DNA from: Burkholderiales bacterium
GTDB lineage: Bacteria; Pseudomonadota; Gammaproteobacteria; Burkholderiales; Burkholderiaceae_C
Direction of reading: 5' to 3'
DNA length: 64,000 nucleotides
NCBI GenBank assembly: GCA_016213205.1
Contig: JACRAZ010000107.1
Span: forward strand, 87,158 to 151,157
In this document: positions 52,111-62,100 of the stretch, in pieces
Position numbering within the stretch: position 1 is the stretch's first letter
Layout: the number at the start of each line of letters is the position of its first letter
The notes under the pieces: generated by a model
Databases searched by the model: none
Told to the model about the DNA's origin: nothing
The model's input: only the letters and a program-made list of their open reading frames with translations
Program-made: the position numbers and the translations under genes

Positions 52111-52324
52111 CGCTGCCCGCAGTGTCCCAACATCACCCAGTGGTTTTCGGCCGTCGCGCGGCCCACTTGACCCGGACGGTGGCCACTCCCTGGGCCGCCC
52201 CGGCGACATGGGCCGGGGGTATATGCTTGGCGCCCATTGTCGTCCAGGCCCACCGCATGCAGTACCGTCTCGCGCCCCGCCCTGCCCCGCCCCACACCGC
52301 CTCGCGCCCGTCGGCGTGTTCGCC

Positions 52325-54601
52325 ATGGTGAGCCGCCGCCGCATCCTGCTGGGCACCGTGGGGGCCACCGGCGCGCTGGTGCTGGGCTGGTCTCTGATGC
52401 CCCCGCGCCAGCGCCTGCGCACGGCGCAGCCGCTGCCCGCCACGGCCGGCCAGCATGCGCTGAACGGCTGGCTCAAGATCGGCAGCGACGACCGCGTGAC
52501 CATCATGCTGGCCAAGAGCGAGATGGGCCAGGGCGTGAGCACCGCGCTGGCCATGATCCTGGCCGAGGAGCTGGAGGCCGACTGGTCGCGCGTGAACACC
52601 GAGATGGCGCCGCTCGACAAGATCTACAACAACCTCGCGATGACGGTGGACGGCCTGCCCTTCCACCCCGACAACCAAGGCCGGGTGAAGCAGTTCGCCG
52701 GCTGGATGACCGCCAAGACCATGCGCGAGATCGGCGTGATGGCCACCGGCGGCTCCTCCAGCATCAAGGACCTGTGGCGCCCGATGCGCGAGGCCGGCGC
52801 CTCGGCCCGCGCGATGCTGGTGGCCGCCGCGGCGCAGGCCTGGGGCGTGCCGGCCGCCGACATCACGGTGCAGGCCGGCGTGCTGCGCCATGCCGGCGGC
52901 CGGCAGGCGCGCTTCGGCGAGCTGGCCGCGCAGGCGGCCACGCAGGCCCTGCCCGCCAGCGTGGTGCTGAAAGACCCCGCGAAGTTCACGCTCATCGGCC
53001 AGCCGCTGCCGCGCCGCGATGCCGCGGCCAAGGGCGACGGCAGCGCGCGCTTCGGCATCGACACGCTGCCGCCCGGCGTGCTGTACGCCAGCGTGCTGAT
53101 GTGCCCCACGCTGGGCGGCAGCGTGCAGTCCTTCGAGGGCCGGGCCGCCAGCGCGCTGCCCGGCGTGAAGCAGGTGCTCGCGGTGCCCGGCCAGCGCGGC
53201 GGCACCGGCGGCATCGCCGTGATCGCCGACACCCCTTGGCACGCGATGCAGGCCGCCAAGGCGGTGCAGGTGCAGTGGGCGCACGGCCCGGCCGCGCAGG
53301 TGTCCAGCGCCGCGCTGATGCAGCAGCTCAAGGCCGCGCTCGACAAGGACGAGGGCTTTGCCTACCACCGCGAAGGCGACGCGGCCAGCGCGCTGGTCAC
53401 CTCGGCGCGCCAGGTCACGGCCGAGTACAGCGCGCCGATGCTCGCGCACTCGACACTCGAGCCGCAGAACTGCACCGTGCTGCTGAAGGACGGCCGCGCC
53501 ACCGTGTGGGCGCCGACCCAGGTGCCCGACATCGCACGCGCTGCCGTCGCGCAGGCGCTGGGCCTGCCGGCCGAGCAAGTGGCGCTGAACGTCACGCTGC
53601 TGGGTGGCGGCTTCGGCCGCCGGCTGGATGTGGACTTCATTGCCCAGGCCGCGCTGGTGGCGCGTGCGTTGCCGGGCCAGCCGGTGCAGACCTTCTGGTC
53701 GCGCGAGCAGGACATGACGCACGACTTCTACCGCCCGCCCTGCGTGGCACGCTATGCCGCCGGCCTGGACGCGAAGCACCGGCCGGTGGCCTGGACCGCA
53801 CGATCGGCCGGGCCCTCCATCGTGCAGCAATACCTGAAGCGCCAATGGGACCTGCCGGGCGCGGGGCCCGACAAGACCACCGCCGAAGGCGCCTTCGACA
53901 ACCCCTACGAGTGGCCCACCGCGCGGGTGAGCCACCTGATCGTGGACACGCCGGTGCCGGTGGGGTTCTGGCGCTCGGTGGGCCACTCGCACCAGGCCTT
54001 CTTCAAGGAGAGCTTCGTCGACGAGGTGGCGCATGCCGCCGGCCTGGACCCGCTGGCCCTGCGTGAATCCTGGCTCGGCAAGCATCCGCGCCACCTGGCC
54101 GTGCTGCGCCGCGCCGCCACGCGGGCCGGCTGGGGCAGCCCGCTCGCACCGGCCGCCGATGGCGCGAAGAAGGCGCGCGGCATCGCGCTGCACCAGAGCT
54201 TCGGCAGCATCGTCGCGCAGGTGGCCGAGGTGTCGCTGGACCCGGCGGACGCCAAGCGCATCCGCGTGCACCGCGTCGTGGCGGCCATCGATTGCGGCGT
54301 GGCGATCAACCCCAACCTGATCCGCCAGCAGATGGAATCGGGCATCGTGTTCGGCCTCACCGCCGCGCTGTACGGCGAGATCACGCTGGCCAATGGCCAG
54401 GTGCAGCAGACCAACTTCCACCAGCAGGCCCTGCTGCGCATGAACGAGTGCCCGGCGATCGAGACCGAGATCATCGCCAGCGCCGAGCCGCCCGAAGGCG
54501 TGGGCGAGCCCGGCACGCCGCCGATCGCCCCCGCGGTGGCCAATGCCCTGTTCACACTCACCGGCCAGCGCCTGCGCAGCCTGCCGCTGCGCCTGGGCTG
54601 A
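52325..54601 (+). CDS. Molybdenum hydroxylase large subunit (IorB-like, xanthine dehydrogenase family)
   Basis: 758 residues. TAT-type start MVSRRRILLGTVGATGALVL, so exported. Mo-site segments include QALGLPAEQVALNVTLLGGG (FGRR follows), and the essential Glu near the C-terminus is in GVGEPGTPPIAP. Length and shape fit the isoquinoline/quinoline oxidoreductase type, which has no FAD subunit. The downstream gene encodes the iron-sulfur partner, 11 bases after its stop. Substrate unknown; aldehyde or N-heterocycle. Confidence 0.88.
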   Translation: MVSRRRILLGTVGATGALVLGWSLMPPRQRLRTAQPLPATAGQHALNGWLKIGSDDRVTIMLAKSEMGQGVSTALAMILAEELEADWSRVNTEMAPLDKIYNNLAMTVDGLPFHPDNQGRVKQFAGWMTAKTMREIGVMATGGSSSIKDLWRPMREAGASARAMLVAAAAQAWGVPAADITVQAGVLRHAGGRQARFGELAAQAATQALPASVVLKDPAKFTLIGQPLPRRDAAAKGDGSARFGIDTLPPGVLYASVLMCPTLGGSVQSFEGRAASALPGVKQVLAVPGQRGGTGGIAVIADTPWHAMQAAKAVQVQWAHGPAAQVSSAALMQQLKAALDKDEGFAYHREGDAASALVTSARQVTAEYSAPMLAHSTLEPQNCTVLLKDGRATVWAPTQVPDIARAAVAQALGLPAEQVALNVTLLGGGFGRRLDVDFIAQAALVARALPGQPVQTFWSREQDMTHDFYRPPCVARYAAGLDAKHRPVAWTARSAGPSIVQQYLKRQWDLPGAGPDKTTAEGAFDNPYEWPTARVSHLIVDTPVPVGFWRSVGHSHQAFFKESFVDEVAHAAGLDPLALRESWLGKHPRHLAVLRRAATRAGWGSPLAPAADGAKKARGIALHQSFGSIVAQVAEVSLDPADAKRIRVHRVVAAIDCGVAINPNLIRQQMESGIVFGLTAALYGEITLANGQVQQTNFHQQALLRMNECPAIETEIIASAEPPEGVGEPGTPPIAPAVANALFTLTGQRLRSLPLRLG

Positions 54602-54612
54602 GGAACCTCCTG

Positions 54613-55059
54613 ATGACCACTTTGAACATCAACGGCCAGTCCGTCACCGTCAAGGCCGAGCCCGACACCCCGCTGCTGTGGCTGCTGCGCGGCGAGCTGC
54701 AGCTCACCGGCACCAAGTTCGGCTGCGGCATGGCGCTGTGCGGCGCCTGCACGGTGCACCTCGATGGCGAGCCGGTGCGCAGCTGCCAGACGCCGATCAG
54801 CGCCGCCGTGGGCAAGTCGGTCACCACCATCGAGGGCATCGCCGGCCCGCAGATCGAGGCACTGCGCAAGGCCTGGATCGCGGTGGACGTGGTGCAGTGC
54901 GGCTACTGCCAGAGCGGCCAGCTGATGGCCGCCGCCGCGCTGCTGAAGAAGACCGCCCGGCCCAGCGACGAGCAGATCGACCAGGCCATGAGCGGCAACC
55001 TCTGCCGCTGCGGAACCTATCCGCGCATCAGAGCGGCCATCAAGCAGGCGGCGGGCTGA
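54613..55059 (+). CDS. Molybdenum hydroxylase small subunit, two [2Fe-2S] clusters (IorA-like)
   Basis: 148 residues. The N-terminal plant-type ferredoxin domain has TKFGCGMALCGACTVHLDGE and a later Cys; the C-terminal helical domain has CGYCQSGQ and GNLCRCGTYPRIR. This is the classical two-cluster subunit that carries electrons from the Mo subunit. Starts 11 bases after the large-subunit gene with an AGGAACC site. No FAD-binding (CoxM-type) gene is near, so electrons must go to another acceptor. Confidence 0.92.
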   Translation: MTTLNINGQSVTVKAEPDTPLLWLLRGELQLTGTKFGCGMALCGACTVHLDGEPVRSCQTPISAAVGKSVTTIEGIAGPQIEALRKAWIAVDVVQCGYCQSGQLMAAAALLKKTARPSDEQIDQAMSGNLCRCGTYPRIRAAIKQAAG

Positions 55060-55085
55060 ACAGGCGCGCCGGCCGGCAGACGGTT

Positions 55086-55373
55086 TCAGCGTGATGGCGC
55101 GGAGGCCGCCGGCAACAGCAGCACGTTGGCCTGCCCGCCCACGCAGCCCGTCTGCTGGCCGGGCCGGCAGGGCACGGGCGCGGAGGCCGCCGTGACATAG
55201 CGGTACGGGTTGCCGCCCGGCCGGTACAACAGCAGCAGCCACAGCACGATCACGGTGAGCAGCGTCAGCCCCACCACGCGCAGGCGCTGGCGGCGCGAGG
55301 CCGGCCGGTACGGGTCGACCGGGGGCAGCGGGGCGGAGGGTTCGGGTGTCGGGGGCATCGCGTCGGCCGGCAT
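55086..55373 (-). CDS. Small hypothetical single-pass membrane protein
   Basis: 95 residues from ATG 55373 (ATG 55358 is also possible). Pro-rich N-terminus, then one membrane segment (VVGLTLLTVIVLWLLLLY), then a short tail with a Cys pair (APVPCRPGQQTGC). I recognise no family. Codon use is unremarkable but the gene is small and its upstream sequence has no clear ribosome site, so it may not be real. It converges with the iron-sulfur subunit gene 26 bases away. Confidence 0.5.
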   Translation of the reverse strand: MPADAMPPTPEPSAPLPPVDPYRPASRRQRLRVVGLTLLTVIVLWLLLLYRPGGNPYRYVTAASAPVPCRPGQQTGCVGGQANVLLLPAASAPSR

Positions 55374-55585
55374 CGGGGCACCGGGTCGCCCAGTATCGGC
55401 CACCGCGGGCGCCGCAACCCGACGGCGGACCACCCGTTGGTCTGCGCTGCGGGACGGCCTGCCCGTCCCGGCGCCCGCCGCGCGCCGTCGCCCGACGAAA
55501 GGGGCGCCACGGGGCACCCAGCGTGCTGGTGCACACGTGGCCCGACGCGGACAATCCGTGCCGCCCGCCACTTTGCAACAAGCCC

Positions 55586-56773
55586 ATGACCCAGCCCGCC
55601 CTTGCGCGATTCGACGCGCTGCACCAGGCCATGCAGCGCCATGTCGATGGCCAGGTGCTGGCCGGCGTCTCCAGCGCGGTGCTGGTGGGCCGCGAGCTGG
55701 TGGATGAATTCCACTGCGGCTGGGCCGACCGCGAGGCGCGTGTCCCGCTGCGCCACGACCACCTCTTCCGCGTGTTCTCGAACACCAAGCTGATCACCTC
55801 CTGCGTGGTGCTGCAGTTGTGGGAGCAGGGCCGGCTGGGCCTGGACGACCCGATCGCCGAGTACATCCCCGCGCTGGGCCATCGCCAGGTGCTGCGGCGC
55901 GGCGCCACCCACATCCACGACACCGAGCCGGCGCATGCGCCCATCACCATCCGCCAGCTGCTGAGCCACAGCGCCGGCCTGGGTTACGGCCTGCTCGACC
56001 CCGGCACCGTGCTGTACCAGGCCTACGCCGAGCGCCAGGTGCTTTCGCCCCATCAGACGCTGGCGCAGATGATCGACGCGCTGGCCCCGCTGCCGCTGAG
56101 CTACCAGCCCGGCAGCGGCTGGGAGTACTCGGTGGCGCTGGATGTGCTGGCGCGCCTGGTGGAGGTGGTGTGCGGCCGCAGCTTCGGCGATGTGCTGCAG
56201 CAGCAGGTCTTCGACCCGCTGGCGATGCACGACACCGGCTTCGTGGTGCCGCCCGAGCAGCAGCACCGGCTCGCCACCGTGTATGCCGGCGCCAACCTGC
56301 TCGACCCGCGGCAGGGCGGCCTCACCCGCACCGACAACTTCCCCTACCCCTTGGCCAACCGGGTGCCGATGCCGCGCCAATCCGGCGGCGCCGGGCTCGT
56401 CAGCTCGCTGGCGGACACGCTCTCGCTGCTGCGCGCGCTGCTGCCGGGCGGCCCCACGCTGCTGAAGCCCGCCACGCTGGCGCTGATGATGCGCAACCAG
56501 CTGCCACCCGGCCGGCACATCGGCTTTCCCACCACCGGCACGGTGCCCGGGCGCGGCCACGGCCTGGGCGGCGCGGTGACGGTGCAGCCCTGGGTGGCCG
56601 ACCCCTCCGACACCGAGGGTGATTTCCAGTGGGGCGGCATCGCCGGCACGCACTGGTGGATCTCGCCGCGCAACGGCGTGGCCGGTGTCGTGATGACGCA
56701 GCGCCAGATGGGGTTCTGGAACCCGTTCTGGTTCGAGTTCAAGGCGCTGATGCGCCAGGCCACCTCAGGCTGA
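55586..56773 (+). CDS. Serine hydrolase of the beta-lactamase (class C) family
   Basis: 395 residues. Nucleophile motif FSNTKLIT with Ser65 and Lys68 (SxxK), the tyrosine motif GWEYSVALDVLA, and a C-terminal GIAGTHWWISP that replaces the usual KTG. EstB-like esterases of this fold hydrolyse esters, so beta-lactam activity should not be assumed. No signal peptide; cytoplasmic by sequence. The last nine bases overlap the end of the convergent TetR gene. Confidence 0.85.
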   Translation: MTQPALARFDALHQAMQRHVDGQVLAGVSSAVLVGRELVDEFHCGWADREARVPLRHDHLFRVFSNTKLITSCVVLQLWEQGRLGLDDPIAEYIPALGHRQVLRRGATHIHDTEPAHAPITIRQLLSHSAGLGYGLLDPGTVLYQAYAERQVLSPHQTLAQMIDALAPLPLSYQPGSGWEYSVALDVLARLVEVVCGRSFGDVLQQQVFDPLAMHDTGFVVPPEQQHRLATVYAGANLLDPRQGGLTRTDNFPYPLANRVPMPRQSGGAGLVSSLADTLSLLRALLPGGPTLLKPATLALMMRNQLPPGRHIGFPTTGTVPGRGHGLGGAVTVQPWVADPSDTEGDFQWGGIAGTHWWISPRNGVAGVVMTQRQMGFWNPFWFEFKALMRQATSG

Positions 56774-57466
56774 ACCCGGCCCCTGCCGCGCCGCGGGCCG
56801 GCCCCCGCCCCGGCGCCGCGGGCCGGCCGCGCCCGTGGCGGCAGCGCGCCCGCGCAGCCCCATCAAGGCCCAGGCGAGCCGCGAGAGCACCTGCACCACC
56901 TGCTCCGGCGGCAGCCGGCCATCGGGCCGGTACCAGCTGTGCAGGAAGCCCGGCAGGCTGCAGGCTGCCAACGCGGTGATGCGTGTTTCCTCGAACTGCA
57001 GGTGGCCGCTGGCGCGGCCGGCTTCCAGCAGGGTGCACAGCTTGTCGTAGAAGTGCTTGGCCAGGCGCTTCTGCTCGGCGATGTATTCGGGCCGGTACGC
57101 CTGCGGCTCGCGGTAGGCGAAGAAAGCCGCCGGGTAGTGCGCGATCGTGGCGCGGATCAGCCGCTCGATGCCGCGTGCGGCCTGCTCGTGCGCCGGCAGC
57201 GCGGCGTCCTGCTCGCCATCAAGCACGGTGAAGCAGGCCACCGCGGGCGTCCACGACAGGGTCTCGAAGATCTGCTGCTTGTTGTGGAAGTAGTAGTAGA
57301 CATAGGGCTTGGTCACCCCCAGCGCGGCGGCGATCTGGTCGATCGTGGTGCGCTCGTAGCCCTGGCTGTGGAACAGGGCCTCGGCCGCGCGCAAGATGCC
57401 CTCGCGCTTGGCATCGGTGCCCGCGGTGGGGGCACGCTGGCGGGGCTTGCGGGCAGGGGAATTCAC
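56765..57466 (-). CDS. TetR family transcriptional regulator
   Basis: 233 residues. N-terminal helix-turn-helix: ILRAAEALFHSQGYERTTID and AAALGVTKPYVYYYFHNKQQ, followed by a helical ligand domain. The final 30 residues are Arg/Gly-rich and unconserved. Divergent from the acyl-CoA ligase-carboxylase operon, with two near-identical inverted repeats in between; this arrangement fits repression of that operon by an acyl-CoA-responsive TetR (FadR/PsrA-type logic, inference). Confidence 0.9.
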   Translation of the reverse strand: MNSPARKPRQRAPTAGTDAKREGILRAAEALFHSQGYERTTIDQIAAALGVTKPYVYYYFHNKQQIFETLSWTPAVACFTVLDGEQDAALPAHEQAARGIERLIRATIAHYPAAFFAYREPQAYRPEYIAEQKRLAKHFYDKLCTLLEAGRASGHLQFEETRITALAACSLPGFLHSWYRPDGRLPPEQVVQVLSRLAWALMGLRGRAAATGAAGPRRRGGGRPAARQGPGSA

Positions 57467-57481
57467 GGGTGGGCCGTCCTT

Positions 57482-57516
57482 CTACCAATGGGTAGCATTG
57501 TTGTACCAGCCGGTAG
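57482..57516. promoter_or_regulatory. Tandem TetR operator between regulator and acyl-CoA ligase genes
   Basis: CTACC-AATG-GGTAG (57482-57495) and GTACC-AGCC-GGTAG (57503-57516) are two imperfect copies of a 14-base palindrome, centres 21 bases (two helical turns) apart. TAGAAT at 57514-57519 may be the ligase -10 box, so the second copy would overlap the promoter. Confidence 0.8.
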
Positions 57517-57582
57517 AATCCGGCAAGCCCAGCCCCCCGCTCGCTTACCCTGAACCCGGCGCCGGCCCGCGAAGGAAGCCCC

Positions 57583-59199
57583 ATGGACACCCCGCTCCCG
57601 ATCCCGTTAGATGCGCCGCTGCACGAGTACCTGCGCGCCCACGCACGCCGCCAGCCCGCCAAGCCCGCCTTCCTGTGGTACGGCGCCGCGTTGAGCTATG
57701 CCGAGCTCGACCGCGCGAGCGACGCCTTCGCCGCCCGCCTGGCCGCGCTGGGCGTGGCCCGCGGCGAGCCGGTGGCGCTGTTCATGGGCAACTGCCCGCA
57801 GTACGTGATCGCGCATGTGGGCATCCAGAAGCTGGGCGCCATCGTCTGCCCCTGCGGGCCGCTGTACAAGGAGCACGAGCTGCAGTACCAGCTGGCCGAC
57901 CTGCAGGCGCGCGTGATCGTGGCCGCCGCGCCGCTGCTGCCCACGGTGGACAAGGTGCGCGCCAGCACCGCGCTGGCGCATGTGTTCGTGGTGCACTACG
58001 CCGACCTGTTGCCCGGGCAGCCCGGCATCGACGTGCCGGCCGAGCTGCTGGCGCTGCGCGCCGCGCCGCGCGACATCCCGCCGGGCTGCGAGGATTTCCT
58101 CGCCGTGGTGCAGCAGGACCTCGTGGCGCCGGCCGTCACGGTGTCGATGGACGAGGTGGCGCTGATGACCTACACCTCGGGCACCACCGGCCTGCCCAAG
58201 GGCGCGATGCTGTCCTTCGACAACGCGCTGTACAAGACCGCCGCGGCCGCCGGCTGCAACGGCGTCACGCCCGACGCGGTGCTGCTGGCCATTGCGCCGC
58301 TGTACCACATCGCCGGCATGCTGATGGGCATCAACGTCACGCTGTTCACCGGTGCCACCACGGTGCTGATGCACCGCTTCGACCCGCTGGCCACGCTGCA
58401 GGCGATTGCCCGCCACCGCGTGAGCTGGTGGTACAGCATCGCGCCGATGAACGTGGCCTGCATGGCGGTGCCCACGCTGCGCGGCTTCGATCTGACGAGC
58501 CTGCGCTTCAACCCGGTCACCAGCTTCGGCATCACCTTCACCGAGGGGCTGGCGAAGCAGTGGCGCGAGCACGCGCCCAATTGCGAAAGCTTCGAGGCCG
58601 CGTACGGCCTGTCGGAAACCCACACCTGCGACACCTACATGCCGCGCGAGGCCATCCGCTGGGGCACGCACGGCAAGCCCGCGCCGGGGGTGCACATCCG
58701 CATCATCGACCCCGACACCGGTGCCGACCGTCCCGCCGGCGAAGTGGGCGAAATCATCCTGAAGAGCCGCGGCAGCTTCAAGGGCTACTGGAACAAGCCC
58801 GAAGCCACCGAGAAGACACTGCGGGACGGCTGGGTGCACACCGGCGACATGGGCACGCTCAGCGCCGAGGGCTACCTCACCTTCATCGGCCGCTTCAAGG
58901 AAATGATCAAGGTCTCGGGCTACAGCGTGTTCCCCGAGGAGGTGGAGACCATCCTGATCAAGCACCCGGCGGTGGCGCAGGCCGCGTGCATCGCGATCGC
59001 GGATGCGGAAAAAGGCGAGGTCGTGCGCGCCTTCATCGTGTGCAAGCCGGGCCAGAGCGTGAACGAGGCAGCGCTGATCGCCTGGGCGCGCGAGAACATG
59101 GCCAGCTACAAGGCGCCGCGCAGCGTGCGCTTCATCGACGCGCTGCCGGCCACCGGCGCCGGCAAGGTGCTGCGCCGGCTGTTGAAGGACCATCCGTGA
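57583..59199 (+). CDS. AMP-forming acyl-CoA synthetase
   Basis: 538 residues. The P-loop is MTYTSGTTGLPKGAMLSF near residue 195; the ATP/adenylate motif is FEAAYGLSETHTCDTYMP and the C-terminal hinge is GRFKEMIKVSGYSVFPEEVE with Lys for adenylation in KAPRSVRFIDALPATGAGKV. Activates an acid to its CoA ester, probably a fatty or branched acid that feeds the carboxylase downstream. Its stop overlaps the carboxylase start (TGATG). Controlled by the divergent TetR regulator, by inference. Confidence 0.92.
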   Translation: MDTPLPIPLDAPLHEYLRAHARRQPAKPAFLWYGAALSYAELDRASDAFAARLAALGVARGEPVALFMGNCPQYVIAHVGIQKLGAIVCPCGPLYKEHELQYQLADLQARVIVAAAPLLPTVDKVRASTALAHVFVVHYADLLPGQPGIDVPAELLALRAAPRDIPPGCEDFLAVVQQDLVAPAVTVSMDEVALMTYTSGTTGLPKGAMLSFDNALYKTAAAAGCNGVTPDAVLLAIAPLYHIAGMLMGINVTLFTGATTVLMHRFDPLATLQAIARHRVSWWYSIAPMNVACMAVPTLRGFDLTSLRFNPVTSFGITFTEGLAKQWREHAPNCESFEAAYGLSETHTCDTYMPREAIRWGTHGKPAPGVHIRIIDPDTGADRPAGEVGEIILKSRGSFKGYWNKPEATEKTLRDGWVHTGDMGTLSAEGYLTFIGRFKEMIKVSGYSVFPEEVETILIKHPAVAQAACIAIADAEKGEVVRAFIVCKPGQSVNEAALIAWARENMASYKAPRSVRFIDALPATGAGKVLRRLLKDHP

Positions 59200-62100
59200 T
59201 GTTGAAGAAGTTGCTGGTTGCCAATCGCGGCGAGATCGCGGTTCGGCTCATCCGTGCCGCGCACGACCTTGGCATCGCCACGGTCGCGGTGTTCGCGCGC
59301 GACGACGCCAACGCGCTGCACCGCACGCTGGCCACCGAGGCGGTGGCGCTGCCGCTCACCGGCCCGGCGGCCTACCTGGACATCGCCGCGCTGATCGAAA
59401 CCGCGCAACGCCATGGCTGCGATGCGGTGCACCCGGGCTACGGCTTCTTGAGCGAGCGGGCCGACTTTGCCGAAGCCTGCGCACGCGCCGGCCTGGTGTT
59501 CGTGGGCCCCACGCCGGCGCAGCTGCTGCTGTTCGGCGACAAGGCGCGTGCCCGCGCCCTGGCGGCCGAACACGGCGTGCCGCTGCTGCCCGGCACCGGC
59601 GAAGCCGGCCTGGCCGAGGTGCAGGCCTTTTTCGCCGCGCAGCGCGCGAACGACCCGCATTGCGGCGTGATGCTCAAGGCCGTGGCCGGCGGTGGTGGCC
59701 GCGGCATGCGGGCGGTGGAATCGCCCGAGCAGTTGCCCGAGGCCTTTGCCCGCTGCAGCGCCGAGGCGCAGGCCGCCTTCGGCGTGGGCGCGGTGTATGC
59801 CGAGCGCTTGATCCCGCGCGCGCGCCACATCGAGGTGCAGGTGGTGGGTGATGGCCGCCAGGTGGTGGCACTCGGCGAACGTGAGTGCACGCTGCAGCGC
59901 CGCTTCCAGAAGCTGGTCGAAATCGCCCCCAGCCCGACGCTGGCGCCCGCGCTGCGCGGCCAGCTCGTGCAGGCCGCGCTGACACTGGCGCGCGCCGCCG
60001 GCTACCAGAGCCTGGGCACCTTCGAGTTCCTGGTGGACGACGAATCCGCCGAGCTGCCCTTCGTGTTCATCGAGGCCAATCCGCGGCTGCAGGTGGAGCA
60101 CACCGTCACCGAAGCCGTCACCGGGCTCGACCTGGTGCAGATCCAGCTCGCCATTGCCGCCGGCCAGCCGCTGGGCGCGCTGGGGCTGGATGCCCATGCG
60201 CTGCCGCCGGCACGCGGCTTCGCGGTGCAATGGCGCATCAATGCCGAGACGCTGGATGCGCAGGGCCAGGCCCGGCCCGCCAGCGGCACGCTCACCCAGT
60301 GCGAGCTGGCGCAAGGCCCCGGCGTGCGGGTGGACAGCCAGGCGCGGCAAGGCCTGGCCCCATCGCCGCACTACGACAGCCTGCTGGCCAAGCTGATCGT
60401 GCACCACCCCAGCCCGCGCTTCGACGATGTGCTGCGCCGCTCGCAGCGTGCGCTGGCCGAGTGCCGCATCGCCGGGCTGGCCACCAACCTGCCACTGCTG
60501 CGCACGCTGGCCGCGCACGAGGCCTTGCACCACAACGCCGTGCACACGCGCTGGCTGGAACAGCACTGGCCCGCGCTGCAGCCGCAACTCGCGGCCCACA
60601 CCGACGACGCGCCGATGCCGCTGCCCGGCGCGGCCGCCGACACCCCGGCCGAGGAGGCCGTGCCACCCGGCCTGATCGCGCTGCGCGCGCCGATGGCCGG
60701 CCGCGTGGTGCAGTTCAACGCGGCCGAGGGCGAGGTGCTCGCCGCCGGTGCCGAGGTGATGGTGCTCGAGGCGATGAAGATGCAGCACGGCCTCGCGGTG
60801 CCCGAGGCGGCGCGCATCGAGGCCTTGCGGGTGGCGGTGGGTGACTTCGTCGACGAAGGCCGGCTGCTGATGCTGCTGGCGCCCAGCGACGCGGCCGCGG
60901 CCGACGAAGCCGCCGCCCATGCGCACGACCCGGACCACATCCGCGCCGACCTGCAGCGCATCCTGGACCGCACGGCGCTGACGCTGGACGCCGCGCGCCC
61001 CGAGGCCATGGCCAAGCGCCACGCCGCCGGCGGCCGCAGCGCGCGCGAGAACATCGCCGACCTGTGCGACGAAGGCTCGTTCATCGAATACGGCGCCTAT
61101 GCCATTGCCGCGCAGACACGCCGCCGGCCGGTGGAAGAGCTGGTGCGGCAGACGCCGGCCGACGGCATGGTCACCGGCATCGGCACCATCAACGCGGCGG
61201 CCTTCGGGCCCGAGTTGTCGCGCTGCGCGGTGATGTCCTACGACTACACCGTGCTCGCCGGCACCCAGGGCATGCGCAACCATGCCAAGACCGACCGCCT
61301 GCTGGGCCTGGCGCATGAGCTGAAGCTGCCCACCGTGCTGTTCGCCGAAGGCGGCGGCGGCCGGCCGGGCGACGTGGACATGCCCATCGTGGCGGGCCTG
61401 AACAACCACACCTTCAGCCAGTTCGCCGCGCTGTCGGGCAAGGTGCCGGTGCTGGGCATCGTGCACGGCCGCTGCTACGCCGGCAATGCGGCGCTGGTGG
61501 GCTGCGCCGACACCATCATCGCGACGGAGGCCGCCAACATCGGCATGGGCGGGCCGGCCATGATCGAAGGCGGTGGCCTGGGCGTGTTCCGCCCCGAGGA
61601 AATCGGCCCCGCGGCCGAGCTGCATGTCAACGGCGTGATCGACCTGCTGGTGAAGGACGAGGCCGCGGCGGTGGCCGCCGCGCGCCAGTACCTGGCCTAC
61701 TTCCAGGGCCGCACGGCGCATTGGCAGGCCGGTGATGCACGCGCGCTGCGCCATGCGGTGCCCGAGAACCGGCTGCGCGTGTACGACATGCGCGCGCTGA
61801 TCACCGCGCTGGCCGACACCGGCTCGGTGCTGGAGCTGCGCGCCGGTTTCGGCCGCGGCATGATCACCGCGCTCGTGCGCATCGAGGGCCGGCCGCTGGG
61901 GCTGATCGCGAACAACCCGCACCACCTGGGCGGCGCGATCGACCCCGAGGCCGCGGACAAGGCCGCGCGCTTCATGCAGCTGTGTGATGCGCACGGGCTG
62001 CCGCTGATCTCCCTGTGCGACACGCCGGGCTTCATGGTCGGCCCCGACATCGAACGCCAGGCCCAGGTGCGGCATGCCTGCCGCATGTTCCTGGCCGCCG

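Noticed and set aside
49840..52170. Plus-strand open frame opposite the TonB receptor and YfiR genes
   Set aside because: No conserved motif; shadow of the receptor gene.
52111..52324. Cobalamin riboswitch ahead of the TonB receptor
   Set aside because: The expected B12-box was not visible in the short divergent gap, so I do not claim it.
59106..62075. Minus-strand open frame of nearly 1000 codons opposite the carboxylase
   Set aside because: It is an antisense shadow of the carboxylase gene with a repetitive Gln/His/Arg/Gly composition and no recognisable domain.
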